A stretch of DNA of 64,000 nt from Desulfuribacillus stibiiarsenatis (GCF_001742305.1 NZ_MJAT01000022.1:186001-250000), one strand, 5' to 3'; counted from the first letter of the stretch, positions 9,056 to 16,983 are shown. Numbers and translations are program-made. The notes: a model not told the origin generated them from the letters alone.

Positions 9056-9701
9056 TTCGAAAGCATATGCTGATATTTTTGGCATCTTGTCTGAATTTTA
9101 TAAATTTCCTAACCAAGAATTCTTCGACTATATTAACGACCGTAGCTTTCAGCAGGAAATGGGAGAACTGATTCGACATACGGAATTGAATTTCGATATC
9201 CGCATTGTTCGACCTTTTGTCAACCTCAAAGAAATGAAAAGCGAGTACACCCGATTGTTTATTGGGATTACAGGCACGGCAGCAATCCCTGTAGAATCTG
9301 TCTACAAGATTTGGACTACTGATGAATCTGCTGCTATGAGCTTTGCTAAAAGCAAAGGGTATCTCATGGGGGATTCTGCATTACATGTGCAACACTTACT
9401 CGAAATGTTTCAAATGGAAGTTGTTGAAGAACTGGGTAAGAAACCAGATCATATTAGCGTTTTACTAGAATTGCTAGCATATTTCATAGAGCACAGAAGC
9501 TTAGATGAAACCTGGATGTATATTCAAGACCACTTTGATTGGTTGGGAGACTTCAAAACAGCTATCGAGGAGCTAGAAGGTCATGAATTCTATAAGTACG
9601 TAACTGATTTATTAATCGAGTTAATCGATGAGTATAAGGGATTACTCCGGTCTAAGCTGGTGCAAGAAATGAAAGAGGAGCAACTAGAAGGAATCCAATA
9701 A
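9042..9701 (+). CDS. TorD/DmsD-family molybdoenzyme maturation chaperone
   Basis: 219-residue all-helical cytoplasmic protein of the TorD family. These chaperones bind the Tat signal of a partner molybdoenzyme and hold it for cofactor insertion before export. The GTG at 9042 overlaps the preceding gene by 14 bp; an ATG at 9048 is an equally possible start, and neither has a strong ribosome site, suggesting translational coupling. The sequence has the acidic helical pattern of the family (LFIGITGTAAIPVESVY, about residues 70-90). Position directly after the reductase genes makes the Tat-bearing subunit its likely client. Confidence 0.9.
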   Translation: MPMFNSKAYADIFGILSEFYKFPNQEFFDYINDRSFQQEMGELIRHTELNFDIRIVRPFVNLKEMKSEYTRLFIGITGTAAIPVESVYKIWTTDESAAMSFAKSKGYLMGDSALHVQHLLEMFQMEVVEELGKKPDHISVLLELLAYFIEHRSLDETWMYIQDHFDWLGDFKTAIEELEGHEFYKYVTDLLIELIDEYKGLLRSKLVQEMKEEQLEGIQ

Positions 9702-9715
9702 GAGGAGGGATGTAG

Positions 9716-9910
9716 ATGAAGACACTTCGTAAGAAACTACTATTACTCATTGCGATAGTAACTCTATCGATGACAATCGTCGGATGTAAGGAAGTGCCGG
9801 TTGTGAAAGTGGTGGACCCTACTCAAGAAGTAGTCTCAAATATAGTAAAATATGAAGCCCCTGAGCGAACTATAGCGCCAGAGCCTAAAGAAAAGACAGG
9901 CGTCAGTTGA
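9716..9910 (+). CDS. Small lipoprotein of unknown function (64 aa)
   Basis: Very short product with a lipoprotein signal: KK-rich start, hydrophobic core, lipobox TIVGC with Cys24. Only about 40 residues remain after processing, rich in Val, Pro and Glu and without a recognisable domain. The ribosome site AGGAGGG lies 5-6 bases before the ATG, and the gene starts 14 bp after the chaperone gene, so it belongs to the reductase operon. Its hydrophobic core and lipobox resemble those of the rhodanese lipoproteins downstream; it could be a remnant of one or a small assembly factor. I do not recognise a family. Confidence 0.75.
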   Translation: MKTLRKKLLLLIAIVTLSMTIVGCKEVPVVKVVDPTQEVVSNIVKYEAPERTIAPEPKEKTGVS

Positions 9911-9923
9911 GGCTAAAATGTCA

Positions 9924-9942
9924 GATTCGCTGGATGCGAATC
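9924..9942 (+). other. Intercistronic hairpin
   Basis: Perfect 7-bp stem GATTCGC / GCGAATC around a 5-base loop, in the 111-bp gap between the small lipoprotein and the first rhodanese gene. No T-run follows, so it looks like an mRNA processing or stability element rather than a terminator. Confidence 0.45.
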
Positions 9943-10021
9943 AAATAGCAAGTACTAGATTGAATTATGCTTAAGTAGAACTAGGTAGCTTAATAGATGT
10001 AAAAAAGAAGGAGGGAAACTA

Positions 10022-11293
10022 GTGATTATTAATAAAAGATGGCATATAACTTCCGTTCTTGCAGTCATGTTAGTCTTTGCTATGTTGCTTGTAGGTTGTA
10101 GCTCCACAGCATCTGTAGCAGTTAGAGAATATCAAGTTCCTTCATTGCCATTAGATCCTCCAGTTTATGAAGGAGTTAAAGCGCCAGATGGCATGAGCAA
10201 TGCGGTACCAGTTGAGCCACATTTGAATTATATTGAAACCTTTGAATTAATGAATCTCTATTTAAAAGGCAAGCCAGTTAGTAATGAAAGAGATTCTTAT
10301 GAACAATATGCGAAGGATTGGGAGTTTGTAATAGTCGATTCACGTCCACCTGCAAAGTATAACGAGGCACATATCAATGGAGCGATCAATATCCCTGATG
10401 CCGAGTTTGATAAGTTTGCAAATCGTCTACCAGAGGACAAATCAAAACTACTAATCTTCTATTGTAATGGTTGGGACTGTCCACTTAGCCCAAGCTCTGC
10501 AAATAAGGCAATCAAATTAGGATATACCAATGTTCGTGTTTATCAAGAGGGTGTTGCGGGCTGGAAATCTGCTGGGAATTACTTCGCAACTACACCACAA
10601 CACGTAGCTTCAAGAATTACTGATGATTATGTAAGTGGTACTGCATCAGGGGCGAAAGCTTTTAGAATTATAGATGCGAGACCATATGCTTCTTATTTTC
10701 AAGCGCATGTACCTACATCATTTCCGTTAGATGATGGGATATTCAGTAAGAATTCTAAATCATTTCCGCTAGACAAGAATACAGAAATCATCTTCTACTG
10801 TGGAGGATTCTACTGTTCGAAAAGTCATAACGAGGCAAGACTTCTTTCGACTTTGGGATATACAGATGTAAAAGTCATGGTAGGGGGATTGCCAGAATGG
10901 AAGAAAGCAGGCTTACCTACATTTGGTACAGAGAGTTCAGGTGTGAAGTTTGATATTTCTGGTGGGAAAGCGAATCTAGCATTGACACCAGAGGAATGGA
11001 AAAAGAAATACGATGCTGGAAAGGTAGTAGTAGTTGACGTTCGTACGGCAGATGAACGCTCAGCAGGCGCGATTCCTAACTCAATTCACCTAGTAGATAA
11101 AGATATTCTAGCAAACCCAAAGATTATTTCTGAAAAACTACCAGCAGATAAAAATGTAACAGTTCTTATCCATTGTGCATCTGGTGCAAGGGCTTCCGGC
11201 GTAGCTAGTAAATTTACTGATGAAGGGTACAAAAACAGTTTCTATCTCAATAGTAAGATTACAATTAAAGCAGATGGAACGTTCGGCTTCTAA
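10022..11293 (+). CDS. Triple-rhodanese lipoprotein (first copy)
   Basis: 423-residue lipoprotein: signal with lipobox LVGC, a linker, then three rhodanese domains (about residues 70-185, 190-295 and 315-420). Catalytic-position cysteines are Cys148 (loop CNGWDC), Cys260 (loop CGGFYC) and Cys385 (loop CASGAR). Only the third is the canonical six-residue rhodanese loop; the first two have a second Cys four residues on (C-x4-C). The GTG start is supported by GAAGGAGGG upstream. The protein would be anchored outside the cell on the same face as the reductase. Rhodaneses carry sulfane sulfur as a Cys persulfide, so delivery or capture of polysulfide sulfur is inferred. The next gene is a close paralogue. 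Confidence 0.9.
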   Translation: MIINKRWHITSVLAVMLVFAMLLVGCSSTASVAVREYQVPSLPLDPPVYEGVKAPDGMSNAVPVEPHLNYIETFELMNLYLKGKPVSNERDSYEQYAKDWEFVIVDSRPPAKYNEAHINGAINIPDAEFDKFANRLPEDKSKLLIFYCNGWDCPLSPSSANKAIKLGYTNVRVYQEGVAGWKSAGNYFATTPQHVASRITDDYVSGTASGAKAFRIIDARPYASYFQAHVPTSFPLDDGIFSKNSKSFPLDKNTEIIFYCGGFYCSKSHNEARLLSTLGYTDVKVMVGGLPEWKKAGLPTFGTESSGVKFDISGGKANLALTPEEWKKKYDAGKVVVVDVRTADERSAGAIPNSIHLVDKDILANPKIISEKLPADKNVTVLIHCASGARASGVASKFTDEGYKNSFYLNSKITIKADGTFGF

Positions 11294-11334
11294 AACAACA
11301 GAAGGTATCTAAGCGATGGAAACCTCTGATGTTA

Positions 11335-11393
11335 TATAGAAAGCTTAGTTCAGATGGAGTTATTACTCCACCTGAATTCTAGTTGCACTTATT
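11335..11393 (-). repeat. Inverted copy of the hairpin-mosaic repeat
   Basis: Read on the minus strand it begins ATAAGTGCAACTA and ends AACTAAGCTTTCTATA, matching the ends of the copy at 14501-14585 (ATAAGTGCAACTAAG ... TCTTTA). The hairpin between them is different: CAGATGGAG / CTCCACCTG around TTATTA. It directly precedes leader element B, as the copy at 3561 precedes leader A. Confidence 0.65.
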
Positions 11394-11396
11394 TCG

Positions 11397-11459
11397 AAGC
11401 TTGGCAGCACTTATCTCCCACCTATAGAAGTGGGGGTATAGAAACGCCGCTGAGATAAA
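11397..11459 (+). promoter_or_regulatory. Recurrent structured leader element, copy B
   Basis: Stem CTCCCAC / GTGGGGG around the loop CTATAGAA, enclosed by GGC ... GCC, with the 3' block CGCCGCTGAGATAA. It ends 26 bp before the start of the second rhodanese lipoprotein gene. Compared with copy C, a C-G pair replaces a T-A pair at the stem tip, a compensatory change suggesting that RNA structure is conserved. Confidence 0.6.
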
Positions 11460-11485
11460 ATTAAAAAAATATAGGAGGAAAAACA

Positions 11486-12727
11486 ATGTTAAAAAAGTTA
11501 CTCAACATGAAAGCATTATTGTTAATTTTAATGCTTGGCTTGGCACTTACTCTAACAGGTTGCGAAGAGTTAGAGGCAATGTCTGCTGGAGCATCAGCTC
11601 CAACAAAGCAAGTACAGGTGCCAGCGGGAATTACTAACGCAGTACCAATCAAAGCACATTTAAATTATGTGACAACTGAAGAAGTAATGGTATTAATGAA
11701 AAGTGTTAAGCCTGCAAGTGCAGCGCGTACGAAGTATGAGCAAGCTCCTCCAGAATGGAACTTCGTATTAGTTGATTCTCGTCCTTTTGGTAAGTATGCG
11801 GAAGGACATATCAATGGTGCAATAAACATTCCTGAAGAAGAATTCGAAAAATTCAAAGATCGTTTGCCTACAGATAAGAATACGAAGCTAATTTTCTATT
11901 GCGGTGGTTGGGCTTGCCCACTAAGTTCAGCATCTGCTGAAAAGGCAATTGCATTAGGTTACACGGATGTTTCTGTATTCCAAGCTGGTACAGATCATGG
12001 TTGGTCTTTAACAAACAACTACTATGTAATCACTCCTGAATATCTAGCACCAAAAATTCAAAACGCTTACATGTCAGATGTAAATAAAAAGCCATTCAAG
12101 TTAATTGATGCAAGACCATATACTTCATACTTCGAATCTCATATTCCAATGGCATATCCAATGGATGACGAATTATTCAGTAAGAAGTATCTATCTACAA
12201 TGCCAACTGACAAGTCAACAGAAATCATTATTTATTGCGGTGGCTTCTTCTGCAGCAAGAGCCATAATGTTGCAAAGGAATTGACAGCTCTTGGTTACAC
12301 AAATGTAAAAGTATTAGCTGGAGGACTACCAGCATGGAAAGAAGCAAAGCTTCCTACATTTGGCACAGCTACTGGCGGAGTAAGCTTTGATATCAATGCA
12401 GGCAAGAAAGACCCAGGTTTAACTCCTATAGATTGGAAAGCTGCTTATGATAAAGGTGGAGTAATCGTAGTAGATGTACGTACTGCTGATGAGCGTGCAG
12501 CTGGTGCAATCCCTAATTCAATTCACATTCCAAGTGGAGAAATCAATGCGAGTCCAGCAGTCATTGCTGAAAAAATTGCAGATAAGAACGCTACAATTCT
12601 AATTCATTGCGCATCTGGTGCACGTGCAGCTGGCGTAATTGATAAGTTTTTAGATCAAGGATATAAGAATGCTGTGTACTTAAAGACAGGAATTAAAATT
12701 GCTGCCGATGGGACATTCTCATTCTAA
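11486..12727 (+). CDS. Triple-rhodanese lipoprotein (second copy)
   Basis: 413-residue paralogue of the previous protein, clearly a tandem duplicate that has diverged. Lipobox LTGC, then three rhodanese domains with catalytic-position Cys139 (CGGWAC), Cys251 (CGGFFC) and Cys375 (CASGAR). As in the first copy, domains one and two have the C-x4-C loop and domain three the canonical loop. The ribosome site AGGAGG lies ahead of the ATG. A repeat copy and leader B separate it from its paralogue, so it may be separately controlled. It is expected on the cell surface; a sulfane-sulfur transferase role is inferred from the domains and from the reductase upstream. Confidence 0.9.
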   Translation: MLKKLLNMKALLLILMLGLALTLTGCEELEAMSAGASAPTKQVQVPAGITNAVPIKAHLNYVTTEEVMVLMKSVKPASAARTKYEQAPPEWNFVLVDSRPFGKYAEGHINGAINIPEEEFEKFKDRLPTDKNTKLIFYCGGWACPLSSASAEKAIALGYTDVSVFQAGTDHGWSLTNNYYVITPEYLAPKIQNAYMSDVNKKPFKLIDARPYTSYFESHIPMAYPMDDELFSKKYLSTMPTDKSTEIIIYCGGFFCSKSHNVAKELTALGYTNVKVLAGGLPAWKEAKLPTFGTATGGVSFDINAGKKDPGLTPIDWKAAYDKGGVIVVDVRTADERAAGAIPNSIHIPSGEINASPAVIAEKIADKNATILIHCASGARAAGVIDKFLDQGYKNAVYLKTGIKIAADGTFSF

Positions 12728-12761
12728 TCCAGGAAATCAATCTATAAATCAATCTATGTTC

Positions 12762-12816
12762 GCGGCGCCATCTCCCATTTATAGAATGGGAGTTTTGGTA
12801 AAGCCGTTGAGAAAAA
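12762..12816 (+). promoter_or_regulatory. Recurrent structured leader element, copy C
   Basis: Perfect 7-bp stem CTCCCAT / ATGGGAG (12772-12778 with 12786-12792) inside CCA/TGG and an outer CGGC/GCCG (12763-12766 with 12803-12806), followed by TTGAGA. TTGGTAAAGCC matches copy E at 63006-63068. It lies 23 bp before the start of the two-domain rhodanese gene. Confidence 0.6.
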
Positions 12817-12838
12817 CTAATCATTGGGGGAAAGCAAC

Positions 12839-13840
12839 ATGTTCAAACAAAATAAAGCATTTAAGTCGTTGTTAATTGCATTGTCATTGATTTTAGCAGT
12901 AACTCTTGTTGGTTGTGGCAAAACTGCTGAACCAGTACAACAGACACCAGCTCCTGTAGCAACTCCGGAACCAGCACCAGCACCAGCTCCAGAGAAACCT
13001 AAATTAAAGGCAGAAGATGTAGTTCTTGAGCGCGCGAAAGACTTTGCTGCTGCTCGTCATGCAGGTCAGTCGTATATGATTGCAGCGAAAGACGCTTCTG
13101 AAAAAATTGCTGCAGGTAATATCTTTGTTCTTGATGTTCGTTCTGCTGAGGACTTTGAAAAGGGTCACATTGCAGGTGCTTTTAACGTAAGTTTCGTAGG
13201 TGGAGAATTAGCAACATTACTAGATCGCCTCCCACAAGACAAGGAAATCTATGTATTATGCTATTCAGGTCAACAAGCGAACCAAGTAAATGCAGCGTTA
13301 AATGTTGCTGGCTTCAATTCTAAAGCAATCACAGGTGGTGCAGGAAGTTGGACGAAGGCAGAGCTTACTCTCCCTGAGACAGGTGCAAATCCTTTATCAG
13401 CAGCGCCAGCAGCATCAGAGCCTACAACAGATGCGGATAAGTTAGCTTGGGAAAAGGTTGAAGGGTATCTAGGGTCGGTTATAAGTGCGGAAACAAGCAA
13501 TTTCATTGCTCCAGCTAAATTACACGAAGAATTAACTGCAAGTGCAGATAAGTACTATGTAGTCGACATCCGTGTACCTAAAGCAGATAACTATGATCAA
13601 GGTCATATTGAAGGTTCACATTTCTACTCATGGGAAGACATGGAGAAAAAAATGGCTGAATTCCCTATGGATAAGAAGATTGTCGTAGGATGCTGGTCTG
13701 GTAACAATGCAGGTCAGGCAGTAGCGTTACTTCGTATGAACGGATACGATGCTCATTTGCTTACAAGTGGAATTGATAACGGCTGGTTACAAAAAACTAA
13801 GCCAGAAGCAGAAAGAAAGCCTCTACCATTAGTGAAATAA
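12839..13840 (+). CDS. Double-rhodanese lipoprotein
   Basis: 333 residues. The ATG at 12839 is chosen because GGGGGAAAG (12826-12834) is correctly spaced for it; an upstream in-frame TTG overlaps that site. Lipobox LVGC, a Pro/Ala-rich linker (about residues 35-55), then two rhodanese domains with catalytic-position Cys141 (loop CYSGQQ) and Cys285 (loop CWSGNN). Both loops lack the usual Arg at the sixth position, which may change substrate preference. It is the third of four rhodanese lipoproteins in the cluster. The copper-amine-oxidase-like secreted protein starts 12 bp downstream, so the two are co-transcribed. Confidence 0.9.
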   Translation: MFKQNKAFKSLLIALSLILAVTLVGCGKTAEPVQQTPAPVATPEPAPAPAPEKPKLKAEDVVLERAKDFAAARHAGQSYMIAAKDASEKIAAGNIFVLDVRSAEDFEKGHIAGAFNVSFVGGELATLLDRLPQDKEIYVLCYSGQQANQVNAALNVAGFNSKAITGGAGSWTKAELTLPETGANPLSAAPAASEPTTDADKLAWEKVEGYLGSVISAETSNFIAPAKLHEELTASADKYYVVDIRVPKADNYDQGHIEGSHFYSWEDMEKKMAEFPMDKKIVVGCWSGNNAGQAVALLRMNGYDAHLLTSGIDNGWLQKTKPEAERKPLPLVK

Positions 13841-13852
13841 GGAGATGACCCA

Positions 13853-14467
13853 ATGAAAAAAATCATTACGGTTGCAGTGGCGGCACTCATAACAATGGGA
13901 ATCGCTACCTATGATGTGCAGGTTGTAGAAGCTTCACCATGTGAAGTGGATACGCCGGCACCAGCAAAGCCAGCAACACCGGCACCAGCACCGGCACCAG
14001 CAAAGCCAGCAACACCGGCACCGGCGCCAGCAAAACCAGCAACACCAGCGCCAACACCTGCAGCCACTCCAGCTGTCACAACAGCAGCGAAAGTGCCTGT
14101 GACGAATGTTGATTTCAAATTCCTAGGAAAGCCTGGTAAAGCATCGATTGTCATTATTGACAAAGAGGTTTACGTAAGCGTTCGATCATTTGCACAAGCA
14201 CTAGGATCAGATGTAGGTTGGGATGCAAATTCCAAGCAAGTTGTGATTAAAGGTGACGTAATAGGCACTCCACTTGAAATTAGGGGTCAAAGTGGTCAAA
14301 AAGGCATTACTGTAAATAAAAAATTGTTTGTTATGCAAAGAGCTGTAACAAATGTTGATGGCACTTTATATGTGCGAGCTCACTGCATTGCAGGCATTAC
14401 AGGTTCCATCATGAAATCGCCTGTAAAAGTAACATTTGCGAAAAATGTGCTAGAGTTTAAAGAATAG
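13853..14467 (+). CDS. Secreted protein with Pro/Ala repeat stalk and copper amine oxidase N-terminal-like domain
   Basis: 204 residues. An N-terminal Sec signal (cleavage probably after VVEA, about residue 25) is followed by a low-complexity Pro/Ala/Lys/Thr stalk (about 30-80). The rest is a copper amine oxidase N-terminal-like fold (about 85-204; VYVSVRSFAQALGSDVGWDANSK...), common in cell-surface proteins of Bacillota as a non-catalytic attachment or binding module. There is no lipobox. Ribosome site AAGGAGATGA; it starts 12 bp after the rhodanese gene and ends at a strong terminator. A structural or cell-wall role for the surface sulfur apparatus is a guess. Confidence 0.85.
   Translation: MKKIITVAVAALITMGIATYDVQVVEASPCEVDTPAPAKPATPAPAPAPAKPATPAPAPAKPATPAPTPAATPAVTTAAKVPVTNVDFKFLGKPGKASIVIIDKEVYVSVRSFAQALGSDVGWDANSKQVVIKGDVIGTPLEIRGQSGQKGITVNKKLFVMQRAVTNVDGTLYVRAHCIAGITGSIMKSPVKVTFAKNVLEFKE
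13954..14070 (+). repeat. In-frame tandem repeats coding a Pro/Ala stalk
   Basis: Imperfect repeats built on CCAGCAAAGCCAGCAACACC encode PAKPATPAP units three times, with extra PAPA spacers. The tract is more GC-rich than its surroundings and likely to vary in copy number. Confidence 0.8.
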
Positions 14468-14471
14468 ATTG

Positions 14472-14494
14472 AACCCCCCTTCGTGGGGGTTTTT
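14472..14494 (+). terminator. Rho-independent terminator of the reductase/rhodanese operon
   Basis: AACCCCC / GGGGGTT stem with a short TTCG-type loop and a T5 tail, directly after the stop codon of 13853-14467. Confidence 0.9.
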
Positions 14495-14500
14495 CACTTG

Positions 14501-14585
14501 TACTATCAGAAAGTATAAATTTTTTTATGTAGATAGTATAAGTGCAACTAAGGCATTCTCACGGCGAATGCCAAGTTGTCTTTAG
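14501..14585 (+). repeat. Hairpin-mosaic repeat, copy R1
   Basis: Two hairpins. The first is TACTATC / GATAGTA (14501-14507 with 14532-14538). The second is GGCATTC / GAATGCC inside AACT / AAGTT (about 14546-14577), ending in GTCTTTA. This is the most compact full copy and serves as the reference for the others at 21037, 27118, 36685, 59310 and the inverted ones at 3561 and 11335. Confidence 0.7.
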
Positions 14586-14637
14586 CGAAAGTCAGGTTTT
14601 CTAAAAAAAACAATCGAGAAGAAACGGGGAGTGTAAC

Positions 14638-15711
14638 TTGAAGGAGAAAAGTTACGAAATTTTAACGAAGTGTATACGATTAACAGTTATCATGCTTCTC
14701 TTGTTGAGTCTGACAATGGTAGGCTGCAACAAACAAGGTCAAGAGACAAAGGCAGAATTATCGCCTGTAAAACAAGAGCAACCGAACACTTCAGCTGCGA
14801 GTCAAGAGCTTAAAGTAGATGAATTCGCAATTCTTCAAGCAGCAGCACAGGAATATGTGCAACGCCCGCTAATGCTAATGTCTACCGATGAAGTTTATCA
14901 GAAAGCAGTAGTGGAGAAAAATAGCGAGTATCAATTAATAAGCACGCGCTATGAAGAGGATTATAATAGAGGGCATATAGAAGGTGCAGAGTGGATTACG
15001 CGCACTGAGTTTGCGAAGGAAGAAACGCTTAATAGAATTGACAAAAACCGTAAGACAATATTATATTGCTATACGGCTAGTGGTGCCACGTATGTATCTG
15101 CAATGCTGAATCTTATGGGCTATGAAGCGTACGGAATGAGCATTGGCATGACAGAATGGACTGCCAATAGAGAAGTAGCTGGGACACAAAGAACACCTGT
15201 GGCTATCGAGAATTATCCGATTGAATCTGCTGAATATCAACTCCAACAAACATACCCGTTACCTAAATTAACGACAGGAAAAACGAGCGTAGAAGAAATT
15301 GTACATGAAATGGGAATGAATTATTTTGCTTCGGGTAAGGCAAGGTGGATTAGTGCCGAAGAGATAAAAGTGGCTTATGACACGGATGCGTTAGAAGAGT
15401 TTATATTAATTGACGTAAGGGACAAGAGTAAATATGATAAAGGGCATGTTCCAAAAGCAGTCAACATTGCGTATCGTCAGACAATGGATATGACGAACCT
15501 ACAAAAACTTCCGACGGACAAAAAACTTATTATCATTAGTGAAGATGGACAATCCGCTACACAAATCGCAGCGTTGTATAGTTTCTTGGGTTATGACGCA
15601 CGTACGATGTTGTATGGCATGTTGGCCTGGTCAAATGACCCCAATGTTGTAGGAACGAGTTTATGGAAGGGTCCACGCAATTATCCTTGGGTTGGCAGTG
15701 TAAAACCGTAA
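14638..15711 (+). CDS. Double-rhodanese lipoprotein with one degenerate domain
   Basis: 357 residues from a TTG start with GGGGAGTG just upstream; without it the signal peptide would be lost. Lipobox MVGC, then two rhodanese domains. Domain one has catalytic-position Cys144 (loop CYTASGA). Domain two has Ser301 at that position (ISEDGQSA), so it should be unable to form a persulfide. It is separated from the upstream operon by a terminator and repeat R1, so probably has its own promoter, which I could not identify. It ends the sulfur cluster; a cell-wall synthesis gene follows. Confidence 0.88.
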   Translation: MKEKSYEILTKCIRLTVIMLLLLSLTMVGCNKQGQETKAELSPVKQEQPNTSAASQELKVDEFAILQAAAQEYVQRPLMLMSTDEVYQKAVVEKNSEYQLISTRYEEDYNRGHIEGAEWITRTEFAKEETLNRIDKNRKTILYCYTASGATYVSAMLNLMGYEAYGMSIGMTEWTANREVAGTQRTPVAIENYPIESAEYQLQQTYPLPKLTTGKTSVEEIVHEMGMNYFASGKARWISAEEIKVAYDTDALEEFILIDVRDKSKYDKGHVPKAVNIAYRQTMDMTNLQKLPTDKKLIIISEDGQSATQIAALYSFLGYDARTMLYGMLAWSNDPNVVGTSLWKGPRNYPWVGSVKP

Positions 15712-15803
15712 GTATAGAATATTTTGAACGTGAGCAGGAAAAGTTGGTCTTGAAGCCGAATTGATTACTACAGATATATGAGACTTCTATTAGGTGTGAT
15801 TGA

Positions 15804-16910
15804 ATGCAAGTACAACGAAAGCTTCCAGATTTTTTTCTGTTAACAATAGCTCTATTACTGACTGGCTTTGGACTTGTAGCTGTGTATAGTGCAAGTTTTG
15901 CTATAGGATATGAGAATTACCATAATGCAAATTTCTTTTTTGTGAAACAGTTGATGTGGGCAACCCTGGGTATTGGAGTTTTGTTCTTTACGATGAATAT
16001 CCCTTATAATTTTTTCAGGAAGCTATCACCACTGATGTTCTTGGGTGTGTTCGTGCTATTAGTATTGTTAATTATACCTGGAGTAGGGATTGAAAGGAAC
16101 TATGCGACTCGATGGATTGGGATTGGGCCATTGGTAGTGCAGCCTTCAGAAGTTCTGAAAGTTGTCATATGTTTGTATTTCCCGTATTTAATAACTAAGA
16201 AGATTGATGTTTTAGACGATTTCAAAAAAGGTGTTATGCCGATTATTGTCTTGATGGGTGTTTGTTTTCTATTGATTATGGTGCAGCCTGATTTTAGTAC
16301 AGCAGCAATGATTGCCTTTTTAACTGTCGCCTTATTGTTCGCGGCAGGCGTGCGAATTAAGCATCTGTTTGGAGTTGCTCTTGCGGGAGTTCCGTTCTTG
16401 TTGTTGATGGCTATATTTAAACCTTACCGTGTAAAGCGGTTATTTACGTTTTTCAACCCAGAACAAGCGGATCAGCTCAAAGAGGGCTATCAAATTATGC
16501 ACTCTTTATATGCATTTGCTAACGGGGGAATTACCGGTGTCGGTTTCGGGGCAGGGCTACAGAAGTTATTCTATTTGCCAGAGCCACATACCGACTTTAT
16601 CTTTGCTATTATTGGTGAGGAGTTAGGCTTGATCGGTACAATTGCTATTATTATATTATTTGCGCTGTTCTTTTGGCGTGGATTATTCATAGCTTCTCGA
16701 AGTGAAGAACTATATGCGAAGCTAGCAGCAATTGGGATTACGGTTATGATTTCTTTTCAGGCCTTCGTCAATATGGGGATTACTGTTGGATTACTACCTG
16801 TTACGGGGATGACGCTTCCCTTTATTAGTTACGGTGGGTCGTCGCTACTTATTACTTTGTTTGCTACCGGGATTTTGCTAAATATATCTCGTTACATTAA
16901 TAGAAATTAG
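15804..16910 (+). CDS. FtsW/RodA/SpoVE-family peptidoglycan polymerase
   Basis: 368-residue SEDS protein with about ten transmembrane segments. Signature stretches visible: RWIGIGPLVVQPSE, the catalytic-loop-like region around VQPDFSTA, and GITGVGFGAGLQKLFYLPEPHTDFIFAIIGEELG. SEDS proteins polymerise lipid II into glycan strands with a class B penicillin-binding partner. Which paralogue this is (FtsW, RodA or SpoVE) cannot be settled by eye; no PBP is adjacent. It is unrelated to the sulfur genes upstream and marks the return to conserved backbone. Confidence 0.9.
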   Translation: MQVQRKLPDFFLLTIALLLTGFGLVAVYSASFAIGYENYHNANFFFVKQLMWATLGIGVLFFTMNIPYNFFRKLSPLMFLGVFVLLVLLIIPGVGIERNYATRWIGIGPLVVQPSEVLKVVICLYFPYLITKKIDVLDDFKKGVMPIIVLMGVCFLLIMVQPDFSTAAMIAFLTVALLFAAGVRIKHLFGVALAGVPFLLLMAIFKPYRVKRLFTFFNPEQADQLKEGYQIMHSLYAFANGGITGVGFGAGLQKLFYLPEPHTDFIFAIIGEELGLIGTIAIIILFALFFWRGLFIASRSEELYAKLAAIGITVMISFQAFVNMGITVGLLPVTGMTLPFISYGGSSLLITLFATGILLNISRYINRN

Positions 16911-16983
16911 AATATGTGAGTGAAACATGGCGGCACCTATTTCCTATTTATATGAAAAACTTAAATATTTTACGAGAAATGGT

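Noticed and set aside
13909-14163. Minus-strand open frame rich in Gly and Ala opposite the Pro/Ala stalk
   Set aside because: It is a shadow of the GC-rich CCAGCA repeats on the plus strand, with no ribosome site or signal.
16920-16983. Possible fifth copy (D) of the leader element before rpoE
   Set aside because: GGCGGCACCTATTTCC resembles the 5' part, but there is no CTCCCA stem and no GCC-TGAGATAA block, and it lies upstream of the rpoE promoter rather than in its leader.
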